Source: Pogonophryne albipinna
Taxonomy: Eukaryota; Chordata; Actinopteri; Perciformes; Artedidraconidae
DNA: 64,000 bases
Direction: 5' to 3'
Assembly: GCA_028583405.1 (NCBI GenBank)
Contig: CM053258.1
Coordinates: forward strand, 5,957,436 to 6,021,435
Of the stretch, positions 1 through 10,638 are shown in pieces; position 1 is the first letter of the stretch, and every line of letters starts with the position of its first letter. The notes beneath the pieces are model-generated. The model made no database searches. It had not been told where the DNA came from and saw nothing but the letters and a program-made list of their open reading frames with translations. A program made the translations under genes and the position numbers.

Positions 1-1
1 T

Positions 2-41
<40 letters not shown>
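1..41. repeat. (TG)n microsatellite, cut by the window edge
   Basis: A run of TG dinucleotides about 40 bases long lies in the intron after the donor of the 177-295 exon. Its counterpart at 54847-54880 has a slightly different length. Confidence 0.9.
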
Positions 42-45
<4 letters not shown>

Positions 46-176
46 TCTTCTGCAGACAGAGAGCAGTGAGAGAAGAAGAAAGGATGTCATACTGTATATG
101 TGTATTTCAACTTCTGAGTGTGTGCTTGTACGCCTTATTTGTGAGTCTGTAAACACAGTTTGTGTGTGGGTTTTAC

Positions 177-295
177 CGGCTGTGTCTCATCAAGTTTCCG
201 TGAGAAGCCTTAATGAGGATATATTCCACATAGAACAAAACATCCATGAAGTCTTCTCGAGTCATGGACCTGCCATCTGCGTACTTCCACTCATG
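177..295 (-). CDS. lama2: Laminin alpha-2 exon: end of the second laminin IV domain (copy 1)
   Basis: This internal exon is 119 bp, with phase 0 start and phase 2 end. The minus strand shows an acceptor ending ACAG and a donor GTAAAA. The translation begins HEWKYADGRSMTREDF and ends YILIKASHGNLMRHSR. This lines up with the human LAMA2 segment that closes laminin IV domain B. The trailing two bases need a one-base completion, and the exon at 54415-54532 supplies it exactly. An identical exon lies at 55016-55134. No frameshift or missing residue is seen. Confidence 0.93.
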
Positions 296-584
296 CTGTA
301 AATACAAACGCAAACATTAAACACAATGACAAATCTATGCTATTACTGCAGTCTATGACCAATGTACCAGACCCTGTTTGTATGGATTGATAGACCTCCC
401 AAAATTAAGTGCTATTAACTTTGATAGTTGGTATTTAATAGAAGAAACTAATTCTATAAAACAAAACTGGTGGATGTGCTAATAGATTTGCACCACAGAG
501 AGCTACCCTTTCTTTCTGTTCCATAACAGGCAGATTTTTCCTTTATTTATTTGAAATATTCCACTTTTATCCAAGCGTTCTTAC

Positions 585-770
585 CTCTGTCATGTCGATG
601 TGGTGGCGGGTGAGCATGCCAATCTGCAGTCCCGGTATGTGCCGTGTCATCAGGATATTACGGTTAGGACCGCCTTTAATGATGACCTGAGGCTCGTAGG
701 ACGAAGGACCGGTTTCCTCTCTGGCCTCAAAGTACACAGCATATTTCAACTGTCCACCATATGCTGTGAT
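585..770 (-). CDS. lama2: Laminin alpha-2 exon: core of the second laminin IV domain (copy 1)
   Basis: This exon is 186 bp (62 codons), phase 0 at both ends, with a minus-strand acceptor CTCCAG and donor GTAAGA. It reads ITAYGGQLKYAVYFEAREE and later GGPNRNILMTRHIPG and TRHHIDMTE. The string YFEAREETG is identical to human LAMA2 and absent from LAMA1 as I remember it. This is the main reason for choosing alpha-2 over alpha-1. The laminin IV domain is a globular module in the short arm of the secreted basement-membrane chain. The duplicate is at 55424-55609. Confidence 0.94.
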
Positions 771-896
771 CTGGAGAAAGATGAAGGGCATAGATTGAAA
801 CATTAATAAGACTGCACTGATTGTATAATGTTTCCACTCTGACAAAGTTGGCTTGATTTGAGATAGATGTGTTGAGAAGAGTTGAGAGTTTCCTAC

Positions 897-1052
897 CATG
901 GAGCCTCTGAACTGCTCGGGTAGTTTCCAGTAGTACGGTTCAGAGAGAGTTGAGATGATCTCCGGATGCTGGAACGTCACTCCTCTCCTCGTCTCCACGG
1001 TGTTGGCTTTATCCACCAGAGGGAGCACCGTCTGCTCGGGCCTCAGCGCCAA
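897..1052 (-). CDS. lama2: Laminin alpha-2 exon: start of the second laminin IV domain (copy 1)
   Basis: This exon is 156 bp (52 codons), phase 0 at both ends, with acceptor TCCCAG and donor GTAGGA on the minus strand. It begins LALRPEQTVLPLVDKAN, contains the conserved FQHPEI, and ends YYWKLPEQFRGSM. The stretch between HPEI and the tyrosine pair is several residues shorter than in human LAMA2. The preceding coding exon is at 10495-10638, across a 9.4-kb intron filled by a LINE, a Tc1 element and a SINE. The duplicate is at 55736-55891. Confidence 0.94.
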
Positions 1053-1589
1053 CTGGGACGCACAAAAGCAAACAATATTAAAGGTATTTTATACATAAAC
1101 ATGTGTCCCCTCTGTGTAAAGAGATTCTAAACGTATAAGGAAAAAATATTTAATCTTTTTTTGTCCTGATCCATTTATATTAGCTGAATCAGATTTTTAG
1201 CCACTTTATGATGTCATAACGATTTTTTGGCTTGTGTAACCATTAGCCAATCACCAAGGTAACGGGTTATTTTGTGAGGTAGTACCTTTTAGACACAGCC
1301 TTATTTCACCATGTACTTGCCACATATCAGGTACATTATGTGAGAGTATACAGGTGTTTAGAATGGTGTTATCATTCATTTGAATACATTTAAAGTGTCA
1401 TACAATATCAAATACCTGTACATGAGGTGTAGGAGTCATGTGTGTAGCATCAGTGTATATTTTTTTTTGTTAAGTCACACAATCTTCTACTTTCCTCACA
1501 CACAAATGATACTCCCCCTTCCTCGTACTTTGAATTTGGCAGACATACTTTTCATTTTTAGCCGGGTTTTCTATCTTGTTACAGATAGA
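1053..1589. other. Intron sequence, no feature seen
   Basis: AT-rich intron between the laminin IV exon and the LINE. I see no open frame or repeat structure that I can support. The start of the LINE is not sharp; recognisable LINE protein similarity begins near 1590. Confidence 0.5.
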
Positions 1590-1659
1590 TCAGTCCCCTC
1601 CTGCTCCCTGGCTAAATGACGTGCTAATAGAACCGTCCTTCGGGCAGCAGAGCGGAAAC

Positions 1660-3544
1660 GGTGGAAATCCAAACACCATGACGACCTCCTAACCTATCAG
1701 GCTCTACTCTCCTCTTTCTCTGCTTCGATCTCTCAGGCAAAAAGCACTTTCTTTCAAGATAAGATCCAATCTTCCTATTCCAATCCCAAAAAACTATTTT
1801 CCATCTTCCCCACCCTCTTGGACCCCCCCAAAGCCCCTTCCCCCTCCTCCCTTCTGTCAAGCGACTTTGTTAACCACTTTGAAAAAAAGGTTGATGATAT
1901 TCGCTCTTCTTTTTCTGACTCACCTTTACTCACCACTGGGTCACCAGACCCTCCATCCACCCACACACTAACCTCCTTTTCCCCTCTCTCTCCAAGTGAG
2001 GTTCTTACCCTCATTACCTCTGCCCACCCTACCACCTGTCCTCTGGACCCTATCCCCTCAAACCTCCTTCAGACTATCGCTCCTGATATTCTACCGTTTC
2101 TCTCCCATTTAATCAACACTTTTCTAAGGTCACTTTCCAAACAGTCTCAAGGAGGCAAGAGTAAACCCTCTCCTAAAGAAACCCACTCTCAACCCGTCTG
2201 ATGTTATAAACTACAGGCCTGTCTCTCTCCTCCCGTTTCTGTCTAAAACACTTGAACGCGCTGTCTTTAAACAACTCTCCTGTTATCTCCATCAGAACAA
2301 CTTTCTGGATCCGCACCAGTCTGGTTTCAAGGCAGGTCACTCAACAGAAACTGCCCTCCTTGCTGTCTCTGAGGAACTGCACACTGCTAAAGCAGCCTCC
2401 CTCTCCTCTGTCATCATCCTTCTGGACCTGTCTGCTGCATTCGACACGGTGAACCATCAGATCCTCCTTCGCACTCTCCAAGAACTTGGAGTTTCAGGCT
2501 CTGCACTTTCCCTCCTCACCTCATACCTCAAAGGACCGTACCTACAGGGTAACTTGGAGAGGGTCCGAGTCCGACCCTTGTCAATTAACTACAGGGGTCC
2601 CTCAGGGCTCTGTTCTTGGTCCCCTCCTCTTCTCCCTGTACACAAACTCGCTCGGATCTGTCATTAGCCCGCATGGTTTTTCATACCACTGCTACGCTGA
2701 TGACACCCAATTAATTCTGTCCTTTCCCCGCTCAGAGACCCAGGTCGTCGCACGCATCTCTGCTTGTCTAGCTGACATCTCTCAGTGGATGTCTGCTCAC
2801 CACCTCAAGCTCAACCTTGACAAGACTGAACTGCTTTTCCTTCCGGGAAAAGATTGTCCCACTCTTGACCTAACAATCAACATCGGCACCTCTGTTGTTT
2901 CCCCGACTCAGACTGCAAGGAATCTGGGTGTGATCCTAGATAACAAACTGTCCTTCACTGCAAACATAGCTGCTACAACCCGCTGCTGCAGATACACGCT
3001 TTACAACATCAGGAGGATACGTCTCCTCCTGACCCAGAAAGCGACACAGGTTCTGGTCCAGGCTCTTGTCATCTCACGCCTAGACTACTGTAACTCCCTC
3101 CTGGCTGGTCTACCTGCATGTGCCATCCGACCTCTGCAGCTCATCCAGAATGCAGCGGCTCGTCTGGTCTTCAACCTTCCTAAATGTTCCCACACCACGC
3201 CGCTCCTCCGCTCCCTTCACTGGCTTCCGGTAACTGCTAGAATCCACTTCAAGACAATGGTACTTGCGTACCATGCTGCGAATGGATCTGGCCCTTCCTA
3301 CATCCAGGACATGGTTAAACTGTACACCCCAGCACGTGCACTCCGCTCTGCATCAGCCAAACGACTCGCTGCACCCGCACTGCGAGGGGGACCCAAGTTC
3401 CCATCAGCAACAACACGTGGGTTTGCTATCCTGGCTCCAAAATGGTGGAATGAGCTCCCCATTGACATCAGGACAGCAGATAGCTTACACACCTTCCGGC
3501 GCAGACTGAAAACTCATCTCTTTCGACTCCACTTTGAGCGATAG
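1660..3544 (+). pseudogene. LINE ORF2 remnant: linker and reverse transcriptase (copy 1)
   Basis: The coding remnant would copy LINE RNA into DNA. In order it shows the RAAERKRWKSK segment and a proline/serine-rich linker (1818-2150). A frame change near 2150 follows, then the RT block NYRPVSLLPFLSKTLE, the FDTVNHQ motif, [13 protein letters not shown], the catalytic CYADDTQL, and the C-terminal [14 protein letters not shown] block. Compared with copy 2, one extra G near 2531 (CAAAGGACC against CAAAGACC) breaks the RT frame here. The last 352 codons stay open to the stop at 3544. It is not functional in this copy. Confidence 0.88.
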
Positions 3545-3564
3545 AATTACTAACAAAGCACTTA

Positions 3565-4177
3565 TGGCACATTTCCACTGCAGCGGGGTAGCCCCGTTTA
3601 AGCGTCCCTAAGCATCCTCGCTCAGGCCTCGGGCTGCCTCGCTGGCCGTCCGAGGCCGTGGCGCATTTCCATTACAGTTTAGGACCTGGGGTAGCAACGC
3701 AGTGTAGGCGGGACGATCGGCTTTTTTTTTTTTTTTACATTTCGAGTTGTTCCGTCGAGCTCCCGCTGGATTTTATCATCCCCAATGAGATGGAGGAACG
3801 TCGTCACCTCCTCGGTCGACCACGGTGTGCTTTTCTTTGACGTTGCCATTTTTGTAGCTCCTCCGTTTACAAAAATGCTGTGTATAAAAATGCTGCAAGT
3901 TTGCTTCTAGATATATATGGGACGCTAGGGATGATCTCGCGCGCGATCTTGTGACGATTCTCTCTGACCAATCAGCAGTCGAGAGTGTTGACGTCACTAG
4001 TTCAGCCCTGGCCCTGGCCTGATAGAACCACGATTTTATGGGGCCGGAAAAAGAGGGAAAAAGTACCCGCTAGCCGGTGCTACGCTATATGGAAAGGCCA
4101 CCAAAAAACTGGCCTGGCCGCTTGATGACGATTAAGGACGCTTAAACGGGGCTACCCGCTGCAGTGGAAATGCGCCA
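3565..4177 (-). mobile_element. Non-autonomous PIF-Harbinger-like element (copy 1)
   Basis: The ends are inverted repeats: TGGCACATTTCCACTGCAG on the left and its near-complement CTGCAGTGGAAATGCGCCA on the right, with similarity extending about 40 bp inward. TTA flanks both sides (3562-3564, 4178-4180), the 3-bp target duplication expected of PIF-Harbinger. It lies inside the LINE tail, so it is younger than the LINE. Its minus strand keeps the first codons of a Myb-like gene, which supports the family assignment. Confidence 0.8.
3737..3849 (-). pseudogene. Start of a Harbinger Myb/SANT-like protein
   Basis: From the ATG at 3849 the minus strand reads MATSKKSTPWSTEEVTTFL, then a GDDKIQRELDG block. 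The W-S-x-E-E-x-x-x-FL spacing is the first helix of the Myb/SANT DNA-binding partner that Harbinger elements encode beside their transposase. The frame runs into a poly-A/T tract (3721-3736), after which nothing coding is recognisable. This is only the N-terminal end of the gene. Confidence 0.65.
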
Positions 4178-4620
4178 TTATATACTAATACAGGACTGGC
4201 TTATCTAAAGCCAGTTGAGTAGCACTTGAAATGTTTTAGCTCTATGAAACCTGATGTACTTATATGATTCTGTTTTCTTCAAGTTTGTATCTTGTTGGTC
4301 GAATGCACTTATTGTAAGTCACTTTGGATAAAAGCGTCAGCTAAATGCAATGTAATGTAAAAAATGTGACGTCCATGTTTCATCACTGTGACACTGAGGA
4401 TTGTGAAACATCCCAACTAATGAGGATGAATCTATAAAGCTTTAAAAACTGCAACATGACAAAATGCATTTTCAGCTCCAAACACTGTCAAGCTGAATGT
4501 CTGAATGCAGAAGAAAGCTTTCTGTTGCAACCTTTTTTTTTGACAGTACAATTTCTGTATAGGTAAGTGAGAAAATCGTTCTGACAATTTTAGCTCTTCA
4601 ACTGAATCTGGAGGCATTTA

Positions 4621-6218
4621 CAGTGGGGCAAAAAAGTATTTAGTCAGCCACCAATTGTGCAAGTTCTCCCACTTAAAAAGATGAGAGAGGCCTGTAATTT
4701 TCATCCTAGGTACACTTCAACTATGAGAGACAGAATGGGGGGAAAGAATCCAGGAAATCACATTGTAGGATTTTTAAAGAATTTATTTGCAAATTATGGT
4801 GGAAAATAAGTATTTGGTCAATAACAAAAGTTCATCTCAATACTTTGTTATATATCCTTTGTTGGCAATGACAGAGGTCAAACGTTTTCTGTAAGTCTTC
4901 ACAAGGTTTTCACACACTGTTGCTGGTATTTTGGCCCATTCCTCCATGCAGATCTCCTCTAGAGCAGTGATGTTTTGGGGCTGTCACTGGGCAACACAGA
5001 CTTTCAACTCCCTCCAAAGATTTTCTATGGGGTTGAGATCTGGAGACTGGCTAGGCCACTCCAGGACCTTGAAATGCTTCTTACGAAGCCACTCCTTCGT
5101 TGCCCGGGCGGTGTGTTTGGGATCATTGTCATGCTGAAAGACCCAGCCACGTTTCATCTTCAATGCCCTTGCTGATGGAAGGAGGTTGTCACTCAAAATC
5201 TCACGATACATGGCCCCATTCATTCTTTCCTTTACACGGATCAGTCGTCCTGGTCCCTTTGCAGAAAAACAGCCCCAAAGCATGATGTTTCCACCCCCAT
5301 GTTTCACAGTAGGTATGGTGTTCTTTGGATGCAACTCAGCATTCTTTCTCCTCCAAACACGTCTAGTTGAGTTTTTACCAAAAAGTTCTATTTTGGTTTC
5401 ATCTGACCATATGACATTCTCCCAATCCTCTTCTGGATCATCTAAATGCTCTCTAGCAAACTTCAGACGGGCCTGGACATGTACTGGCTTAAGCAGGGGG
5501 ACACGTCTGGCACTGCAGGATTTGAGTCCCTGGCGGCGTAGTGTGTTACTGATGGTAGCCTTTGTTACTTTGGTCCCAGCAGGTCATTGACTAGGTCCCC
5601 CCGTGTGGTTCTGGGATTTTTGCTCACCGTTCTTGTGATCATTTTGACCCCACGGGGTGAGATCTTGCGTGGAGCCCCAGATCGAGGGAGATTATCAGTG
5701 ATCTTGTATGTCTTCCATTTTCTAATAATTGCTCCCACAGTTGATTTCTTCACACCAAGCTGCTTACCTATTGCAGATTCAGTCTTCCCAGCCTGGTGCA
5801 GGTCTACAATTTTGTTTCTGGTGTCCTTTGACAGCTCTTTGGTCTTGGCCATAGTGGAGTTTGGAGTGTGACTGTTTGAGGTTGTGGACAGGTGTCTTTT
5901 ATACTGATAACGAGTTCAAACAGGTGCCATTAATACAGTTAACAAGTGGAGGACAGAGGAGGCTCTTAAAGAAGAAGTTACAGGTCTGTGAGAGCCAGAA
6001 ATATAGTTTGTTTGTACGTGACCAAATACTTATTTTACCGAGGAATTTACCAATTAATTCTTTAAAAATCCTACAATGTGATTTCCTGGATTCTTTCCCC
6101 CCATTCTGTCTCTCATAGTTGAAGTGTACCTAGGATGAAAATTACAGGCCTCTCTCATCTTTTTAAGTGGGAGAACTTGCACAATTGGTGGATGACTAAA
6201 TACTTTTTTGCCCCACTG
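4621..6218 (-). mobile_element. Tc1-like DNA transposon (copy 1)
   Basis: A complete element is bounded by TA on each side (4619-4620 and 6219-6220), the Tc1/mariner target. Its terminal inverted repeats are about 160 bp long (4621-4782 and 6056-6218) and begin CAGTGGGGCAAAAAAGTATT. The single transposase frame runs on the minus strand between them. The sequence resembles the widespread Tc1 family of fishes and lampreys that I recall. The exact family name is not certain. Confidence 0.95.
4837..5852 (-). pseudogene. Tc1-like transposase, frameshifted and with an internal stop (copy 1)
   Basis: This enzyme would cut and reinsert the element through a DDE active site. From ATG at 5852 it begins [20 protein letters not shown], the paired helix-turn-helix DNA-binding region. 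The [15 protein letters not shown] and NPIENLW motifs that carry the catalytic D, D and E are all present. Start to stop is 1016 bases, which is 7 short of 341 codons. The break falls near 5575, where the frame changes, so a 7-bp deletion is likely. A TGA at 4984-4986 then stops the C-terminal part, after KVCVAQ. It is inactive. Copy 2 shares the 7-bp loss but not the TGA. Confidence 0.93.
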
Positions 6219-7290
6219 TATTAGCAATTCTGTTGCATAACCAAATACCTCTACTACCACAGCTTTAGTGCAGTCCCACCTGAACAGTTTAATGTATGAT
6301 TGTGTATTATATGTATTCCAGAAATTGTGTGACATTTCAGATATTATAGAATGATGAAAACGTTTGTATTTTGCATAAAAAATGCTGCACAATTGACTTT
6401 CCCACGAGGAATGGTATGAATATCCTGTCCCATTATTTTAATATATACATTACATATTCAAACATATTGTTAATAAGTCAACCCCGTGGTAAGTATATTC
6501 CAAGTTGACCATGTTGTAGCTTTTCCTTAACTGATGAGAAACTACTTATCAAAACATTTAAGTATCATTTCTTTCCATATTTGAGATTTAGAACATCCCT
6601 CCCTTCTTTTAATGCTGTATGTTGTGTCAAATTTCGATTTCATGAAATGACAGTTCTTGTCATTTTCTTCCTGTTACTTATTATTTCATAGCTGCATCAA
6701 GCACATTTCCCAAGAGAAACCTAGAGTATATAAATGTTGGAACTCAATTCATTTTAAGTTATACTTCAGACGGAAATTAGCTTTTTCTCATTCCACGTGT
6801 GACTGCCTCTCTATTATGCAGTCCGTCCAGGCTAAAGTAACTTCATATATTTCGTTTAACCAAAAAGCACTCTTCCATAATGCCTCAGATATTATTCACA
6901 CAATATCAACATATCAGCTCTGCTGGACGACAGCATAGCAGAGACAGAGCGATCCAGACTGCAGCGGATGAATCTATATTTGAATCAGTCCACTCAGCCA
7001 CAACCTCAGTCAATAATAAACCCTCATATTATTCAAGTGATATTAAAATTACCAACATAAAAAGTGGGATAGAGAGAATGAGAGGAAGGGGCTGGATTCT
7101 GTCCAGACTGTCTCTTACACTCCACTATGTGATCATATTTGGGTTATTACTGACAGTGTCAACATCAGTTTCAAGATATATTGAGAATGGAAAGACGTTT
7201 ATATCAGAAATAAGATCTCAATATCAATCCTTGAATAAAAGAAGACAATTTGGCTTGAGCAATTTCTTAAGGAGCTCTAATAAGTTAATT
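6219..7290. other. Intron sequence, no feature seen
   Basis: AT-rich sequence between the Tc1 element and the MITE piece. An open frame of 180 codons overlaps 6880-7422, but it has no recognisable domain and runs into the MITE, so I do not call it. Confidence 0.5.
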
Positions 7291-7560
7291 GTCAGGTTCA
7301 TATTTATATTTTGTGCCTCTACTGTGACATGTCTCCATGCTTTAATGTTCAAAAAGGTCTTTATTTTTCTCATACTGCCTGTTTTCACCCTCTGTCTGAA
7401 ACCAGAGCCCAGTCTGCTCTGATTGGTTAGCTGGCCGGCTCTGTTGTGATTGGTCAACCACTTAAAGATGTCCCGCCCCGTAGCATATCACGTACAATGT
7501 GTTGGAAGTTAGCCAATAGAAGTGCAAGTGTTTCCTAGCGATGTCAAACAAATCAGACAT
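7291..7560 (+). repeat. Partial copy of a TTAA-type MITE family
   Basis: From CAGGTTCATATTT through the GATTGGTTAGCTGGCCGGCT block and GATGTCCCGCCCC, this matches the interior of the better-preserved copy at 38928-39354. The terminal AGGGGCCCTAT end is missing on the left, and I cannot see a right end. Confidence 0.75.
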
Positions 7561-8011
7561 AGACATTGAATACATTGCTGACCTTATTATCTGTTTCTGT
7601 TATTTATAAGTGTTTGTTTTCATTCATGAAGAGTAAAGATATCATATTCTTATAAAGCTTGATTAACAGATAATAGTAAACCATTTCACATGTTCAGGCC
7701 TTTCTTTTTAACCTTTCCTTTCTTTCTAACTAACTCAGTCCTCTGTGACCGGATGAATTCAAAATGTACACAAAAGTTTTAAAGAGCATTAAGAAAATCC
7801 TTCCACATGTCCATCCTTTAAGAGTAGAGTCCTCTTGATGTTATTTTACTTTCTGTTAGTTTATCAGTGCTTTCATCTTATCTCAGTTCTTGAAATATTT
7901 TTACTTCATTATACTAGTGCAGATCTTTACTGCAGTATTTAACAACCAGTCAATAGTCGTCCAATCACACAAAAAGTTCTGCTATCAAAGATAAATATCA
8001 CAAAATAGGCT
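7561..8011. other. Intron sequence, no feature seen
   Basis: AT-rich intron between the MITE piece and the GT tracts; nothing supportable. Confidence 0.5.
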
Positions 8012-8106
8012 GTATGTGTGTGTGTGTGTCCTCTAACCTCCATGTAATCCACCTAGTGTGAGTTTGTGTGTGTTTGGTATGTGAAGGCATGTGTACTGTG
8101 TTTATA

Positions 8107-8141
<35 letters not shown>

Positions 8142-8197
8142 GGGTGTCTACTAGATATGGTGTGTGTGTGTGTGTGTGTATGTGTGTGTGTGTGTGT
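8012..8197. repeat. Interrupted (GT)n tracts
   Basis: Three GT-rich tracts (about 8012-8028, 8111-8138 and 8160-8197) are separated by unique sequence. The tract lengths differ from those in the second copy (62845-63019), as expected for alleles or recent duplicates. Confidence 0.9.
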
Positions 8198-8787
8198 CCC
8201 ACTCCACTCAGTATAATCTCACGATTCAGTGGTTCAGAGAAAATCTCCCACTTTCCAATAAACTCTATTTTTCCTGTCTTTCTCTGCCTGTCCAGCTCCC
8301 CCTCTCCCTCTGTCAACAATAAATGAAGTGAATGTTTGTCATTCAAATGAAGCCTCTTGCCACACTCCATCACAAAACACCACGGTTACCACGGAAACGG
8401 CAGTTAACCGCCGTTGGCAACTGTTTCTGAGATGAAGGGCCTTGCTTTATTAAAAAACGCGTTGCTACTCACCGATCGAATAACTTACTGACATGGTGTG
8501 TGAGGGTGTGTGTCGCACTTATGTACGTCTGTTTCTGACTTACAGCTGGTATCTGTAATATTCACCCTCTGGTTTTATCTTGATGTTTCGAAGCCATCAG
8601 ATCCATAAGCCAGGCTACAATAAGGCCTACTGACTTTGGTGGTCACCTGACTTTTTCTCAAGCATTCCCAGATTTTTTCAGTTGCACACAAACGTGAAAT
8701 GTCTACCAGATGGATTAAAACTACTTTTTTTTAAAGACATACATGGATTGTTGATCTCCTGAGTTTTCCTCATGCACCACCATGATA
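8198..8787. other. Intron sequence, no feature seen
   Basis: Ordinary intron sequence between the GT tracts and the SINE. Confidence 0.5.
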
Positions 8788-9054
8788 TTAATAATAATAA
8801 TAATAATAATGCATTACATTTTTTATTAGAGCGCTTTTACAGGTGCTCAAAGCGCTTTACAAGTATATTAGACATGTAAGAGTCATTACTGCGGACATTA
8901 CCCACAGGAGCAAATGCGGGTAAAGTGTCTTGCCCAAGGACACAATGGCCTGATGCAGTGGCGGCAGTGGCGGCCGAGGCGGGATTCGAACTGGAGTTCA
9001 CCAACGCCCCTTGATCTGATGACCAACGCTCTAACCACTGCGCCAAAACCGCCC
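8788..9054 (-). mobile_element. tRNA-derived SINE (copy 1)
   Basis: Read on the minus strand, the head (from about 9054) carries a tRNA-like A box (TGGCGCAGTGG) and a B box (AGTTCGAATCCCG) about 40 bases apart, the internal RNA polymerase III promoter. The body follows, with GGGCAAGACACTTTACCC and an AAGCGCTTTGAGCACC segment. The 3' end is an (ATT)n tail at 8788-8811. It is a retroposed SINE, not a working tRNA gene. Copy 1 has a 9-bp direct repeat (CAGTGGCGG) near 8957-8970 that copy 2 lacks. Confidence 0.85.
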
Positions 9055-10494
9055 AAAATGTGTGCTTTTGAGTGAAAACTCTGCAACAATTGTCTTGATT
9101 TCCATGACATTTGCTATAGACATTCATGTTGACTGCAGGATCAATACAAAATAACTTTGTTCTACTTTTTTCCATCACCTTATATTCAAATTTGGGTTAG
9201 CTTTCTGTTAATCCAAATTAGCCAATGTTAACATATTTGTTTTAGCCATCAGGATAGTGATACCATGTTAAAGCTCATAAAATGGGCTCCTTTCAGCTCC
9301 ATGTTTGTGCCAACATGTTTTTATAGTATGGTTGGATGAACAGTCTTGAAGCGTCATTTTTCAACGTTTAGCAATTGACATGAGAGACATAGTGAAATCC
9401 TTTAAAAGTGTAAGTCACATTTAATGATATCAATACGTCACACCTCTTTCCCTTCCTTTAGGGAAATCCTCTTGAAACCAACATAAGTAGAAATCATCCC
9501 AAAGTGTCCCACATTTAGATACAGCATTGAATTGGATGCAATAGATATTTGAAAGGGTGCCAATATTCACAAATACAGCACAACTATATAATCGCTGCGG
9601 CTTCAGTTTTTACTGGGCAGAAAATCAAGTAAAATGAGAACTTTAAATATTTGAACAAACCTCTAATTATCCATAGATAATGATTAATGAAGGACATGAA
9701 GCTCACAACGTTGGCATAATGCAGAGTCAGTTGTAGGCAGCCAGCTGTCAAATGTGTTGTCTCAGCATGAAGCTGGCACAGAGAGTGTGTTCAGAGAGTG
9801 AAGCTAATAGGAAACTGCTGGTTAGATCCACAGATAACACATCAGAGACAGGAGGGATCCAGACCAGGAAACACTCCTTTAAACTTTCATATACTTCAGG
9901 GTGTGGACTCAATAAGTGAATATTTCATCGACCAGTTTAGTTAATTACCATTGTGTATGCAGCATTTACATTTGTGGAGTCGAAATCAAATGTTCCAATG
10001 GTTGTTTTGCAGCAGTCCCTAAATTGTCTCTTAGTGAATGTAGTGACAGATTCATCCAGTTTCATTTTCACTGCAGTCAATGCGACCATCTCCGTCTTAT
10101 ATTTGTCCAAAATTAAAACAAATAAAGATAAATAAATAAAAAACAGTAAGGTGTCGCTAACAGTTACCTAATACTTTAAAAAAAGATATACCGGTAATAT
10201 AGGAAAGCCTTTGCAGTATATACTGTATTGCTTTTCTGACACGTGTCTTTGTATGTGTGTTTGAGTGTGTCTGTGTGTGTATTTGTGTGTTTATTGTTAG
10301 GGTTGAGAGGGCAGTAAGTGTGTTTTGCAAGTAGTAAACACTTGTGTGAGTGGAGATGAAATATCTGTGATGACAACCGTTTTTTAACAACTGTGCTTTG
10401 TTCCTATACTTTTTTATTTGCCTATTACTTAAACCTACAACCGATAAAGAAAATACAGTGACAGTAAGGACGTAAAAAGCTAAGATTCACTCAC
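9055..10494. other. Intron sequence, no gene seen
   Basis: Unique-looking AT-rich intron between the SINE and the LE exon at 10495. Similarity to the second copy can be followed to about 9186, where the window's right edge stops the comparison. A short interrupted GT tract lies near 10245-10300. Confidence 0.5.
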
Positions 10495-10638
10495 CCACAT
10501 CCTGATGAGCCCCTGAGCCTCTGAGCAGGAGCTGGTCAGACCGTAACAGTAACAGTTGCTGCAGCCGAGAGGGTTTCGAACCGACAACCCGAACGTGTCG
10601 GACTTACAGCGTTCACAGTTGTGTCCTTCCACATTTGC
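10495..10638 (-). CDS. lama2: Laminin alpha-2 exon: last LE repeat before the second laminin IV domain
   Basis: This exon is 144 bp (48 codons), phase 0 at both ends, with acceptor TTTTAG and donor GTGAGT on the minus strand. It reads ANVEGHNCERCKSDTFGL, then RNPLGCSNCYCYGLTSSC, and ends SEAQGLIRMW. The cysteine spacing is that of a laminin-type EGF repeat. The closing GLIR-x-W matches the human LAMA2 residues that lead into laminin IV domain B. No frame damage is seen. Confidence 0.94.

Larger units (their letters stand above)
1590..4360 (+). mobile_element. 5'-truncated L2/CR1-clade LINE (copy 1), split by a Harbinger-like insert
   Basis: A non-LTR retrotransposon lies on the plus strand. 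It contains reverse transcriptase and the C-terminal part of ORF2, but I see no endonuclease, so it is 5'-truncated as LINEs usually are. Its 3' tail (about 4181-4360) ends with the GTAAGTCACTTTGGATAAAA type sequence followed by short ATGTAA repeats, typical of fish L2 LINEs. Bases 3565-4177 are a separate DNA transposon inserted into the 3' untranslated region. Confidence 0.88.
1..9186. repeat. Duplicated unit, copy 1 (runs off the window's left edge)
   Basis: The whole interval repeats at about 54840-64000 in the same orientation and order: three laminin exons, LINE, Harbinger-like element, Tc1, MITE piece, GT repeats and SINE. By eye the two copies differ by roughly two to three dozen substitutions plus small indels, many in simple repeats or homopolymers. 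Similarity is already full at base 1 and at base 64000, so neither outer boundary is visible. Confidence 0.95.

Noticed and set aside
177..1052. LAMA1 as the identity of the gene
   Set aside because: YFEAREETG, LDLSIPGSCDPITG and the APERL coiled-coil start agree with LAMA2 and not with LAMA1 as I remember them; a fish-specific paralogue of LAMA2 remains possible.
4984..5334. Separate small gene starting MHPKNT
   Set aside because: It is the C-terminal half of the Tc1 transposase; the frame continues upstream.
6880..7422. 180-codon open frame and its duplicate at 61714-62256
   Set aside because: No recognisable domain, overlaps a MITE piece, and its conservation only reflects the recent duplication.
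8926..9054. Possible tRNA gene
   Set aside because: It has A and B boxes but no convincing full cloverleaf, and continues into a SINE body and tail.
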